From Undaria pinnatifida (Eukaryota; Sar; Phaeophyceae; Laminariales; Alariaceae), in the NCBI GenBank assembly GCA_012845835.1, contig JABAKD010000006.1, positions 11,328,945 through 11,392,944 on the forward strand: 64,000 bases of DNA, written 5' to 3'. The notes below the pieces were generated by a model. The model had not been told where the DNA came from. It ran no database searches and saw only the letters and a program-made list of their open reading frames with translations. A program made the position numbers and the translations under genes. Shown in pieces: positions 23,554-36,489 of the stretch; position 1 is the stretch's first letter, and every line of letters begins with the position of its first letter.

Positions 23554-23738
23554 GCGTTTCCAAGGATGATGACCCGTCCCGCGGGTCCGCGGGTCGGGCC
23601 AGCAGGTTTCCAAAAGCTCGCGGGGCGTTGTCGAGTCGGGTCAGGATGTGCTAAAACAAATATAACGCGGGTCGAGTCGGGTCGGCTCAACAGGTCACCC
23701 CGACCCGACGCGCGAGAAGTGATCCCACCCGCAAAAAA
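23554..23738. mobile_element. CGGGTC-rich short element, copy 6
   Basis: It includes GATGACCCGTCCCGCGGGTC, GGGTCGAGTCGGGTCGG and GATCCCACCCGC; the left end is less clear than in other copies. Confidence 0.6.
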
Positions 23739-23803
23739 AAGGTGGAAAAAAACGCCTACCTATGTGAGCACGCGAGGACTCACCCTATGCTATTCTCCGT
23801 TAC

Positions 23804-24630
23804 GCTCGTCGGAGTATACCACCCATGCTCTCCAAACCCGGCGTCGTCGACTGCATCCCCGCTCGCCGACACCGCCTCCTCTGCGTCCCCGGGGTTCCCA
23901 CCTTCCGCGGTACCACCCCCTGGGTTTCCAATTCCCGCATCTCCCCCCCCTCCCCCCTCGCGCTGCTCCACGGCCCGGTTCCCCTCCGCAACTACACCCC
24001 CTTCCGCGCTGCTCGGGGGGGATGTCGATATAGCTTCTGCATCGTGCAGAGAAGTTGAATCGGTAGCATCCTTCCCATCACCATATACCGGTACCGGATC
24101 ATTATTCAGCGGCAGCGGCAATGCACGAGCATCAATAGTCGCACCGTCTCTACTAGTAATCGGAGAACCTTCTTTCTCTTGCGCTCCTTTCGCCATCAAC
24201 CGGTTTACACCAATAATCGACCCCTCCCCCCCCCCCTCCACTGCAGCCACCGCCGGTGTCGCGGAAACCCCTCCCACTGCGGCCCCTCCTACCGCCGCCG
24301 CGCTCCCTCTCCCCCATGCCACCCAAGCTGAATCGGGTTGGCCTCCATCGCCGTTTAAACCCTGCTCTCCACCCCCTCGGCCTTCCGAATCTGTAGATCC
24401 GGATGTGGCCCTTCTAGCCCAAGGTTGGATCCTAGTCCGCCACGGTCTGTTCGAGGTGTCTGATGGAAGAGAGGCGGGCTGTTCGTGCAGTGGCCGTTGC
24501 TGCGGTTGACATTGGTGGGGCGGTCGGTAGTTTCTCGATTGGCCGACGATGACGGAGGGGGCGATCAGCGCTGGCGTGGTGAACGCTGTTCGGGCCGACG
24601 CGTTGAGGCGGTCGAGGCGTTACGGGCGGT
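23804..24630 (-). other. Long open stretch, possible coding exon (Gly/Ala/Glu-rich)
   Basis: The minus strand is open for about 270 codons from an in-frame TAA near 24630 to about 23780, reading DRLNASARTAFTTPALIAPS, then Gln/Pro-rich, then Gly/Ala/Glu-rich (PGDAEEAVSASGDAVDDAGF). No ATG opens it, so it would be an internal exon; possible donors include GTAACG at 23803 (phase 0). It lies upstream of the SAT exons on the same strand and could be a SAT 5' exon, but the 6.4 kb gap and lack of similarity make that a guess. The plus strand is also open here (23742-24509, Pro/Ser-rich), so coding strand is not certain. Confidence 0.3.
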
Positions 24631-24734
24631 CAGAATGTAGGGGGGAGGAGGGGGGGGAGGGTACTCATTTGTTGCTTGCCCTAGTTATTTTTGACCTTTG
24701 ACCACGGATCCCTATCGAGACGGAGCACCGCTCC

Positions 24735-27700
24735 TAATCCAAATGGACACCTCCAACGTTTGGGCGCCCACTAAGTTTTTGCCGTAGGATACATAAACTA
24801 AAATTGGTTATCTGACGCAGGCTACCGTAGAGGCGCACCAATTTAGTTGACCGTTTTAGCACCGCACTCCCGACAAGAGGACAAACCACTTGGATTTACA
24901 CGACGAAAGTTTTAGGAGTTGGAAATAGGATAACGGGCTCCTCACACGCGGAGCTCTAAATCTCACCCAAAACTATTTTTTTGAGTAAACTGAATTTGTA
25001 ACCCGATCAACAAGCCCATAGGCCAGGTATACAAAAAAACAATATGTTTTTTTTCCGATGATTCTGAGTTAAGGAGCCCCGTCTATGACAAACACATTTC
25101 GGCGAAAAAGCGCTAACTCTATCTAGAGTAGGCCTCATCTTACCCCCTTCCTGCTTCACCATCTGTGTCAAATACATACACATACATATATACATATGGT
25201 TTGCTCATCCTTTCCATTATCTTCGCGCACTTTTCCTTTTTCCTTCTCTAGACGTAACTCACATCCGGGTTACTAAGCAGACTCTTCTCCCTCCTCCACG
25301 CTACGGTACGCGCCTTCCTTTGTTATCGCGAGATGACTCCAGCTATTTCTTGCCTCGTCGACTCGCATCGAATTGTGCCTACCCACGCTGCTAGTAACAG
25401 GCGTTCTCAGCAGTTGGCTCCTTCCTTTTTCTTTTTTTTGTGCAAATAAACCGAAAACTCCGACCCACGTGGGACTTTTTAGCTCCAGAACCAACTCTAT
25501 CAATAGTAGCAATCGAGGGTAACCACTAAACCACCGGCGTGACCGGGGCGACCGGCTAGGCCGGCTATACCTCCTAGGATATAGTCTAGAGGGGAGCGCG
25601 ATTTTCATGCCACGGTGGGGACGCACTCCGCTTTTCTGAGGCGCCTCGCGTGAGGAGCCTTGTTACGAAAAAAAAAAAAAACGACAGCTGCCGACACATG
25701 TAGTAGTAAACTAACTTAACGCCTGTGCAAATGGAAACCCGTTTTTTTGGGCCCAAATAATTTGGAATTAGAATATGGAGGGTTTTGGGGCTCTAAAATG
25801 GTCAAGGTTGTATGTACATACCGCCGATCGACAGCAACAAAAACGCGACCAGATCTCCGGTGGGGATACAAGAACCGGCAAGAAAAACCAATGCAAAATA
25901 TGGACGTACAAAGTACGGTACGCATACCTCACCCACACACTGAGTTCGAGACCAAACGCTCGATTAGCCCGGCCCGTGCCACGGAAGAGGCGAACCGACC
26001 ATTGTCGTTTTTGCTTGGAAAAAAAGAAGTTCTTGGTTTTCACGAGCTCTACCCCCCGCCCACAAAACTGATTTCGGTAACAAATGGCAGCGCAATCGAA
26101 AGAACAAATAGTATCATGGGTTACAGTAGGTATGTAGGTATATAGTATACATATTGAAAAGAAAGCGAAATTCCGGCGATATTGGGTTCTTGTTATAAGG
26201 CTTACTACAGTAGTTTGGGTAAGCTATTGGTGAACCTTTTGCAAGTGGTCAAACGATCTAATGCCCCACCAATACCTTAACAAATGGCATCGTCGACAGA
26301 CTATGTTTTTTTTTGGGTCGTGGTTTCGAGTCCCACATCCATCATAATAAACCTTATCATACTTTCGCCATGTCGAACTTGAAAAATACTCTCCCCGGTA
26401 TACCCAGGGAATGAAACCGCTTGGATATTGACAGGTCCGCTCGTATATCCGGCCGACCTGCTATCCCGCCGTTTCAGGGGGGGAGAGTGTTATAAGGCTT
26501 AGTTTGGGTAAGCTATTGGTTAACCTTTTGCAAGTGGTCAAACGGACTAATGCCAACATAGACCCAAGCAGCATCGTGAAGGGCAGCACACGTACTAACA
26601 GCACCAGAAAGGCAGCGCTTGCGCTAAAAGTATAATGCTCAGCGTCTCCGCCAAGTGATTTAAACCGCATTGCAACGGACAGTATCCGTCGTGACAGCTG
26701 CAAAAACAAATTGCAGCATCGACCCTAGCAGCATTGTGGAAGGGCAGCATGTGAACCGGCAGCAGTAGGAAGACGGCCTAACGTCTGGACAGCTGAAAAA
26801 AATCCGTACCCATATCGACCGCACTGTAAAGGGACAGTTACGTCGACAGCAGTGCAGTGTGCCGCACTATCGCAGCTGTGCCCATACAGAAAGTGGTATT
26901 AGCCCCCGCGTACCCATGAATGGTGAAATATAGGGCATCGCAAACGCCGACAGCCTTGCCCCAAAAAAAGCCAGCATAGAGTTTCAGCGTTCCAATAATT
27001 CAAGCTCTTGTCAAGGGAGGGCTAAGACGAAATATCTCTCGAATCGAACTTGCAGGGAGCACTCGCATAGCAGCGGAGGGTGCCAGGGTTGCAGTGCTGT
27101 AGCTGTGGACGCTGGGGCAGTGAAGGGTAGAGCTATGCGGTGAATGGGCAGGAGCAAAGTAGGCGGCTTGGCTGCCGTACAGTGACCTCTACAGCAGAGA
27201 ATCCGGCGGTATATGGCATGTATTGACACTTTTACCACTGCACTCCGACATGGCGACATGGGACAAAACACTTGGAGTTAGACTAGGATCATTTTATGGA
27301 GTTGGAAAAGGGTCAAGGTGTGCGGAAATTCAGAAAATGTTTTTGCCAAAAACAGTGCTGTAATGCCTCCAACGTAGCAGGCTTCACCCCATGAATAGTC
27401 GCATAGTTCAAGTATATAACGACTAAACTCGAAAGACACAATATTTGGCAGCTCTTCATTTGAGCAGTCTCAGAAACATTTTGGCTATCAAAGGGCTACT
27501 CCTATCGTATCATAGCATGCGAGGGTTATTTTCGTGGTCGTCGCATGTCGCAATAATGGAGCAATCGAGCATCCACGGTTGCCGATCACTGCGGCTGTTG
27601 AGTTAGCTGACCATTCCAATATTATACGAATAGTAAGCCGCCGACTACTCTCCAGATATAGCTAGTTGCGTGCGGCTATTTGATTAGTTCAGCGTCCTTG

Positions 27701-29160
27701 CGTCTTAATGGTGCGCCTGTGGGCTCGATATCAAAGATGCCCGGTATAAATATCATCAACCCGGCATTTAAATTCGTCCGCATTCCCACATAATATTATA
27801 AAAATTAAAATACACTCCAGCTGTGAGATCGAATATTTTGTCGAAACTCATATTTGCAAGCTGTGTGTGACACATATGTGCGAGTGCATATTTCTACCAA
27901 GAATGTCGTTCCAACCACCGTCTTGACTTACGATATGATATCGTACTATATCGTACTCGTACCGGCAGTCAGCGGGCTAGGATGCGTTCAGCGTGCCGCT
28001 CCATGTAGCACCAGGTACCACGTACCAGGTGCCAGTATACTCGTAACCCTAGGACTGCCGTAGGTGGGCTGCACCAGGTACAGTGGCGGTCCCCTTATAA
28101 GGCGGCCTATTATTAATAATAGTGACAAGCAGCTTGGAGTTGCTTTATAGTCGTACTCGCCTAATAGCCGAATAGTACCTGCTGCTGTATATAAAGCGAC
28201 ACGCCTAACAAATGGGTCGTACCTTTACAAGGTGAATCGCCCTGTCTAAGTACTATTCGGCCGTGTGGCGAACACAAGACATTATCGAGCGCTAAGTTTG
28301 GACGGTTGGGGCTGCGACCACACTCGTACTATAATTATATGGTGTGCCCATGTCGTGCAAGCTTGGCGCCCTGCTCAACAGCATTCATGAGGATCGCCTG
28401 CGGTATAGTGCAGCTGCGGAGCGAACTTGCGCTTTCCGTAGGCCGATTTGTTTTCCTTCTATTTTGACGCACCCGCCACTAGACATGGTGGGCAGACGCG
28501 ATGCATTTCGTTTGCCGCTCTTCGGGTCCCGCGTATCACACACACCATGCAACACACCTCCGCGCTGCGCTCGGCGCACATGATTGAGGGCAGTCACTTT
28601 CCCGAGCACGCTTTTTAAAATACCGCATACATCGCGCGCGGCGCACACATGTTTCACCGAGGGCTGCTGCAGTTGCGAAAACAATGGAATGCTGAAGTGC
28701 GGCCAGGGAAAGGGAGTTGCCTGGCAATTTTATGTTCTGTCGGAGTCTTCTGTTTAAGGGCACCACCCGCCTTATATAGGTAATATTAATAGTACGTATA
28801 TAGGGGGCGAGTCGCCCTATATCGCTCTATATAAGTACGGTACCTATAATACGCCACTCGCGTTGTATAAACTCTTATTAATTGTCGTGTCCAGACACTT
28901 AAGGTCGCCCTATAGCCGTAGTCGCCTTAAAAAGTACTTGGCAATCCCGGGCCACAACAGAAAACACTTAGTCTAAACTGCGAACGTAAAAACTGTTACA
29001 GACAGCAGCGCCGACGATAGGTACAGATGCCAGGTGTTTATTGGGTGCCGTATGTTTATTAAAAAAAAAGAAAATACACTCCAGCTGTGAGATAAATATC
29101 TTGTCGAAACTCATCTTTGCAAGCTGTGTGTGATACTCCGATCATGTCTATATATGGTCG
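24735..29160. other. Repeat-rich interval without a recognised gene
   Basis: It holds a family B element (24825-25125), a repeat D copy, and a GTTATAAGGCTTA...TTGCAAGTGGTCAAACG segment occurring twice (26190-26270, 26490-26560). A T-arm-like TCGTGGTTTCGAGTCCCACA lies at 26319. CAGCTGTGAG...CTCATCTTTGCAAGCTG blocks are at 27815 and 29080, with relatives at 8430, 11090 and 21165. Confidence 0.5.
25716..25799 (+). repeat. SINE-like repeat D copy
   Basis: It contains TTAACGCCTGTGCAAATGGA and TTTGGAATTAGAATATGGAG. Confidence 0.65.
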
Positions 29161-29236
29161 GTCGCCCCGGTGGCGTATCAGGATATCCTTAGCCTGGTAT
29201 AGGTCAATTTCGTGAGTCCGAATCCCCCCGAGTGCA
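29161..29236 (+). ncRNA. tRNA-like head of a SINE (pol III A and B boxes)
   Basis: TGGCGTATCAGG resembles a tRNA A box and, 44 bases on, GAGTCCGAATCC a B box with one mismatch. Flanking order resembles an arginine-type tRNA gene, but the stems are not intact, so I read it as the head of a tRNA-derived SINE whose body runs to about 29560. Confidence 0.45.
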
Positions 29237-29560
29237 TACTCGTATAAATTCGTGGGGACTTTTTCTTGTGCACAAATTGACTTGCGGAAAGCGCGAGAGC
29301 GTGAGTTAGCATCACTCGATGAAAAATCGACGAGCCGTGGGATTGCTAAACCCTACGATGCGCGATAAAAATTGAAGGCAAGAACCGGGGAGAAGGGACG
29401 ACCCGTGTGGCCACGGCTTGTCCAGAAGCTGGGAAGTCAATGTGTGTAGAAATATGTATATATACTAGTCTATATTTACGCTTGGGATGTTCGTAGTGGG
29501 GGTCTGCGCAACCTAAAGCAGCAACGACAGCAGCCAGCAGCGAAACAGATTGGACCAAAA
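29237..29560 (+). repeat. Body of tRNA-headed SINE-like element
   Basis: This 320-base body (CGTGGGGACTTTTTCTTGTG, TTGACTTGCGGAAAGCGC, GGCAAGAACCGGGGAGAAGG, CACGGCTTGTCCAGAAGCTG) recurs inverted at 39645-39865 without the head. Confidence 0.65.
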
Positions 29561-32500
29561 ATTAAGCCAGCGATCTCTAATCTTGTACGAAAGAATTTCA
29601 CGCCTTGGACATAATCACGATCTGTAGATCACTACACACAGGACGTAGATCTCATATCTGCCGCGAGGAGACACAACGAGATGTTGGGCAAGATCTGTGT
29701 ACAGAGCGCAGATCCAACCCAGGATTCATGTGCTAGGTCATACAGGTCATGCGGCCCCCACCCGGTAGCACCAGCTATACCACGCAGATCTTCCCTGAGA
29801 TATTTACATCAAGTGGGGATAGATCACATGTCCCAACGTGTGAAAACGTTCCCGGAAACATGTACGCTGTTCAGCACTACCTGGTAATCAGTTGTGTCGT
29901 CGCTCTCGCCACATGTTCAACATGATTCGTACAACGGCAGCGCCTGCTGACTGTAATTCGAATTCCGACGTACCTGACAGGTATTATATGACGCATCTGA
30001 TGCTTGTGAGCTATGATAACGTATGTGTAATACAACAGAAGAAGAGTAGTCTGGTACGGGTACGTATTCGAATACTGGCACAGGGCACAGGACACGCACG
30101 AAAGAAACGGGAATACGATGGCTCAAGCTGGTTTCTTACGTGCGAAAAGGTGCGCCAAACCAACTTCAGCATAAAGGCTCCCGATATTCTTATTTTGCTG
30201 CGAATCCCAGTCTGCCTTTCTTATTACAAGTATCTTGTTTCTTCACGTGCCAGGGTATATACCACTGACCAGTTGAGTACCTGGTACCTGGTAGTCCTAC
30301 GTGCATGTACATATTCAAACGCTCCTCGAAATGTTGGTTGTATACGTAGCACAGACACCAAGACAGCTACAAGGCACCAGGTAACCACGTAGACCTGCCC
30401 GCTGCCGCCTGCCTCCTTGAGGTAGGACAATACAGCTTTTCCTCGTTGAGTTTACGTTGACAACGTCACTTGATTCTGCCAGCAAAGAACGCGTTAATAG
30501 AGACACTACGGGCTGGCATGGGTAGGGGCTGGGTGCAACCAACAACAAGCTTCAGCGCTTGTGTTCTACTGCAGGCACGGCTGATGCAGGCATGGCATGG
30601 TAGATACTGCCACGGTCCATGGTTAATGCGGTGCCTTATGAGATGCCAATAAACGCACTAAAGTGGTACAACAAACTATGTATAGAGTCTATGATGCTAT
30701 ATTACGATCACTGCTGCAGCACTAAAACAGATATACGCACTAAAGGATATCGCACTAACGCGGGACCACCACTAGACTGTTTACGTCGTCAACCAGTACG
30801 TACCTGTCGATAATCAACTTGTGCGAGCATCTCTTTCAAACTGTTCATCGTCTCCGACATCATAGCGCGTACCTGCACACGACCGCGGCCCACCCACAGC
30901 GTTGTTCGTTAGGGAAGGTAGTCCTAGGCCGAGAATCAAAGCACGATACATCAGCTGAGGCGCCCTGCTGCGGCCGGCTTGGAAGGTGTAGGTACGAGCG
31001 ACCGGTCACGTTTCTGGAGTTTCTGATTGCTTTTCGCCTTCCGGGATTTTATTTTACAGCTGAAATTGCACCCACCCGTACAAGAGCATTTTTTTCCGTC
31101 GTGCAAGACTGTCAACATGTCCGTCGGTCATTCGTCGTAGAAAATCCAAATCTCACCTGCGCATGAAAGCAAATGCATCTGGCCCAACACCAATGTGTAC
31201 GTTTGTGTACAGCTTAGCTGCTTGTGTACATAGGCCTTCGCATGCACGGTGCATAAGAAAGAACATGGAAGGAATACACAACGACAATGCACAGCAGCAC
31301 CGCTGTACAGCAGTGTAATGGAGTGCCCTCCGTACAAGGATAGGTCTAAGCTTATAGATTCGACGTGAAACCATGTCATGGCTGAGGTGAAACCACGTGA
31401 TATTAGATGTCACACTCACGCCAAGGCCATCATATACGGGCGGTAATGTAGGTGACGATGATGGGACAAGCAGGACGCCCCTCATCTCACTACCCTGCTC
31501 TACCCTGCCCAACCCTGCCCTTCTCTGTCTCGTCTTGCTTTGTCTGTCTTTTAGAGTTCAACGTAGAGGGAATAATGCATAAGCTTTGAGTCTATCCGGC
31601 GAGCCATGAGGAGAGACCAACCAAAGGCACCGGAACCCGTGAGGAGCACGCTTCCCAACACCGACCAACCACGCACCCCCCTCTCGGAGTACCACTACAC
31701 TTAGCGTCGACGGCAGGACATGATTCTATACCAGATTTAGCATAAGATCGGAGATACAAAGATATGGCGGGTGTCATGAAGACGCGAAATCGCGACTGGC
31801 TGCGGAATCCTGGGACGCAAAGGGACATGCTATTACTGCTACTGATGTACCGTGAAACATCCAAAATAACACCACCTAACAGCCCTCTCGGACGATTTCG
31901 GAGACCTCTTTTCCCGACAACGGGGAGAATGCAAACGCGGAGCGACGCATCCACGGAAAAATCTGGTCCAAACATGCCGAAGAGATATTTCCACACGTCC
32001 GACAATCACCGATCCCCGCTTGGTAATAATGTAGATGCTTCGGGGAAAACAATCTGTATGGTTTAGCTCATGTTGCTGGGTGGGAGCCGCACGATCTGTA
32101 CGATCTAGTTACAAAGCTAATGTTTTCAGGGTTGGATCTTTACTCATGATATATATATCGACTTACTTAATTTTGTCTTTCTCAGGGATTGCCCATCCCT
32201 GGCCTCTCAGAGCTCCAACTTCCATATGTATTACTTGCGGAACCTTTCCAGCTTTTCTTTGCTTTCCAGCTTCGTTCGAAATACGAAACGCCAAGAGTAC
32301 ATACCGGTACTACAGTACAACACCAGGTTTGTACATACCATCAGAAACTATACGCTGTTGGATCACATGCACGCCCAGCTCAGATCAGTCCGGCTATATA
32401 TAGCCCAGCAGCGCAGCGTAGCGCCGTGCGGAGCCGTGCCGTGCGGTGCCGTGCCCTTCGTTGCGGTGCTGTGTCGCTGCGCTGCGTGCTTTCTTTCGAA

Positions 32501-34099
32501 AATAGAGCAGTAAGTACCGGGTATAATGCGTGTTGTGTACGGAGTACTACTTTTCCTCTTTTTCCTTCTACATGTCACATTGTATTTGATCTTTCACGGC
32601 CCCCTGTTTTTCCCCCCCACGCAAATTACCCCCATACTGCCGATCAGACACTGGTGACAAAAGCACACAGTACAGCTGAGCACAACTGGGCAATTCGCTC
32701 TGCACAAGCAGCTCTTGGCATTATCAAATCGCTGTTCGCACCAAATTATGGGTCTCTTCTTTCTGCCCCCTTTACATATGTTTTTAGTTGCCTTGTGCGA
32801 GCGTAGCGGGCGGCGTCAGCCGTCCGCGGAGCGGAGCCCTTGTATATACATATAGACTATCCTGTGCTCAACATCTACAGTATCTCATAACAGAAACAGG
32901 GTTTACCCAAAGTTTGTAGATGATCTACTATAATAATAGATCATGATCTGTTCGAGGTGTGGATATTTCCAAAGCCACCGTTAACGTTTTGCGTGCCCCC
33001 TTATCATGGAGAAAGTTGACTTGAAATTCGTCCTAGGGTGTGTGTTGTCTGCGTGATGTACGACACTACCAGCACAGTATATAGTCCATACATATTGTCC
33101 AAGGGTATAGGTGATCCCTCCTATGGGTGCAAGTATAACCACATCACGACTCGATGTTCACCTTTTCGTCCTGCCTGTCGGCGTCGCCTGGGGCCGGCGC
33201 TAAACCCGTGCGAATCATCTCAGAACAATAATAGTAGTCGTAGAGTAATTCCCCCCAAAACAAACAGGGCTTTTCACGGGTCATGACCTGACCCGCCGGT
33301 CGGGTTAGGGGGTTTTCAAAAACCTCACGGGTCGAGTCAGATCGGGTCAAGAGGTTGTGACATATTGCGGGTCGGGTCGGGTCGGGTCGGGTCGGGTCGG
33401 GTCGGGTCGGGTCGGCGCAGGTCAAGACTTCTTAAAATATCACGGGTCGGGCCGAACCTTAACCCGCGATGATACAATCTCTTATATATGAGAAGGCACG
33501 TGGCGTGTATCAGCTCTTAGCTGGTGTACGCTCGTAGGCTCTTGCTTTCGGATGACCCGATGGAGATACAGCATATATGATTTGAGGCAAACGAAGGCCA
33601 CGGTTAGGTGAGCCTGTAGTAGAGACGAGCTCCAAATACAGAGGAGAAGATGGCGGTGTTGGTTGGCGACCCCAAGCCGATATATTATGTTGATTAATTG
33701 ACTAGCTTTGTTCAGCAGATGAAAGCTGATGATGGGCAAGGTTCAGATGTAGAGATCTGAGGTGGAGATGTGGAGATGTGGAGTGACCACGCGAGGGGCG
33801 TGCGCGTGGTGCGCTGCTCGTAGCTCAAAGACATAGATACCCTCAGTACCCGGTAGGAACAAAAAACAAAAACAATCTATGACCCCAAGAAGCAAAAGAC
33901 CCCAATACGAGACCCTACAGCCTTGGTGTTTAACAACTCGTATCTCAGGGTATGTGATCATGCCCCCAAGTAGCCTATCTTCTTACTTCAGCAACAACTC
34001 GTATCTTGCTACCGGTTTCAAGAGGGATACCGAAGACTGTCCCTCTCAACTTGTACGAGTGCGTACTACATGTACCAGGTATCGGATACGATTAACCTG
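29561..34099. other. No recognised gene; unassigned 137-codon frame at 31592-32005
   Basis: Apart from the CGGGTC element (33266-33470) no repeat family dominates. The minus-strand frame at 32005-31592 (FGMFGPDFSVDASLRVCI, GVILDVSRYISSSNS) is the longest; I see no known domain or splice support. A short GTGCCGTGCGGTGCC low-complexity patch is at 32420-32470. Confidence 0.4.
33266..33470. mobile_element. CGGGTC-rich short element, copy 7, with expanded core
   Basis: It starts GGGCTTTTCACGGGTCATGA. Its core at 33371-33415 is nine tandem GTCGG pentamers, suggesting that slippage has expanded the family's core word. Confidence 0.72.
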
Positions 34100-36482
34100 T
34101 AAATTGCTACGTATCATGTATCCAAGATATTACTGCTGAGACTTGTGCTTTATCGATAAACGACAACTGCCAGACTGAAACTTCCTGTCGTACTAGCAAC
34201 TTGCAATGTATACCAGATGACTTTAAGTGTTATCAAGAAATGACATGATGGTTACTGACAAGCAGCATCTCTAATACCTCCTCCCGATAAGTTAACACTT
34301 TCCCACTCTGCGTTGCATGCTACAAGTCCATAACGGAAATACATGCGGCAACAATGATAAATGCTGGGGAAAACGTTTTGCTTACAGCAACTCATCTTGC
34401 AAAAATACCCAAGAGGTGAACACAAAATAAGTGGACACGGAAAATCCTGCTCTGAAACTATACGTGCTTCAGCAAAACTATGCAAGTTGAACTTACTATT
34501 CATAACTCACAATTCTAGAATCATCAGACGTGAACTATATTGCGGTCGGTTAAACAACCAAGAAATATAAGATGTTTGGAGTAGTGCAAAACAGTGAATC
34601 TGTTCATCTCCGCAACAATCATAGGAGTGAACAGCTCACCAGTGTTCCTGCCGCCCTCAAACAAAGGAACAAAGGGCGCACTGCCCGCGATTTACAGCTG
34701 GGTAAGGCCACTTATTCTGGAGATACATCACCTCTCGTGTATCTTAATCTTCCGTGTGTGCTTGTCCAGGTGGCGAGGTTTCTTGCGGTATATCATGAAG
34801 TACTGGAGATGGCGTAGTCAAAATAAGCTTCAATTATCTTGTCGAAATTACGTATTCGACTTGTACTCTTACTTGGTGCTAACTGCAATATTTCGCAACC
34901 TCCAAAACCGTGCACAACACCGGCCGTTGTCTCTGCTCGACCCGTACAAAGAGAACATGCGACACTCTACGTACAGCTTTGGTAATAAGATAACGCATTT
35001 CACACTTCCAGTGGCTCGACCTTGATGGTGTAGACGTTGTCGGTGTAGACGTTGTTGATGTAGACGTCGTTAGTTGTGCTTTGTCCGATGTCCGTCGCTT
35101 GGAACTAGAGACTTGACTTAATCTTGAAGTTGGAGAGGTTGGTAGAATCCTCTCCCTTAAAAATTGATTGCCGTGATCAGCTCCGCCTTGACAGTTAATG
35201 ATGCAGCTAGTCTTTGCGCCCTGGCCTCGATGTTTATGGTCTCTTCGTTCAGGATCGAGAGGAAGCTTGAGGTTGGCTTGCGGGTGTACACGAAGGCCGG
35301 AGATGTCGCCAGTGGCTCTTGATCGTCCTGTGTTGATTCCGCAGATCCTGTGTCGGAGTTTTACCGCGGCTGTCCTTTTGCTGTTGTGAGCGTGTGAACC
35401 TTCTCCTGGCGGTCTGTTTCGATGTTGAGCTTGGCTCCAAGACTTGTCTCAAACGTAGCTGGTGTGATCCCGGGTGAAGCGGGCATTGCCGGTCCATCGA
35501 CCCTTGGCTCAGCTGATGGTCCGGTGGTTCCAGATGGCGATGATCCAGCGACTCCAATTGTCCCATGTGATGCTATTGGTTCAGCTGATGCTCCGGTGAT
35601 CCAGGATGAATTTTGATCCAGTGATCCCGGATGCAGTTGCTCCGATGTGCGATGGTGATCCAGATGACGTTGCTCCGAAGACCCCATGCAAAGATGCTTT
35701 GGAGATCCCAGCTCCGGTAATTCCGGTTCCGGTGATTCCAGGCGATGCTGATCCGTGAAGTGGATGACATCTTAGTATGTCGTTAGGGATTTCAATCACC
35801 CGGTTTTTCTCCTCCAAGATCCGAAACGGGTCTCTTCCGGTGTAGGTGAACTCCACACATGTGGTCGGTGGCTTTGTCCCCGATGCTTCTGTCGCGTGCG
35901 TGTTGTCGAAGGCATCCTCGACTCTTGGATTGGGTCTTGTACTGGCGGCCTCGTGATGCGGTACATCCGGTGCGGCCCCAGCCGTAGTAGAATGTGCGTC
36001 CGCGAGCGTAATAGCAGGTGTAATTCCTGTCAAGGGCATCCCAACTTCTTGCGGTAGTGTTCCAGCCCTTGATGACGATTCTCCAATCCCTGGTGATGAT
36101 GAGGCTTCTTCTTCTGATGAGGATGCTCCAGGTCCCGTCGATGACGCTCCGGCTGTGGCGGTTGTCGATGACTATTCCTCTTCCAGGAGGTTGTTCTCGT
36201 AGTAGTGTAGCATGACCTGGACTAGCGCACAAAAGCGCTCCGTCTAAGTGACAATGGCCTTCTCGGCCGTGATGTCCGGAACTTGCGCATGTTGGCGCTC
36301 GGTTTCCGTGACAGTAGCCTCTTCGGGCGTGTTGTTTCCGCCTGTTGATGTGCGCTCCTTTTGGGTCGCATGATTCTGTCCATACCGCGCGGACACTCTC
36401 TTCCGTTGAGGGGTTACCGTCGTGGTGTGCTCCATGGCTATGCCGGAGTTGTCGCAGAATTCTTAGGTCTCTTAGTGAAGGT
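34100..36482 (-). repeat. Left arm of the copia palindrome (3' half of the element, inverted)
   Basis: Read on the minus strand from 36482, this repeats the linker (MEHTTTVTPQRKRVSARYGQ), the Ser/Glu-rich spacer, EFTYTGRDPFRILEEKNRVI, the RNase H remnant (35291-35105) and the noncoding tail. Reading frames are broken in several places. Outer edge near 34100 is approximate. Confidence 0.8.
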
Positions 36483-36489
36483 CAGACCT

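Noticed and set aside
33371-33415. GGGTC repeats as telomere-like sequence
   Set aside because: It is one pentamer run inside a dispersed short element with six sister copies; no TTTAGGG-type array is present.
34572-35025. Plus-strand frames matching minus-strand frames near 38.8-39.0 kb
   Set aside because: They agree only because the copia tails are inverted copies; frames are not conserved between the arms.
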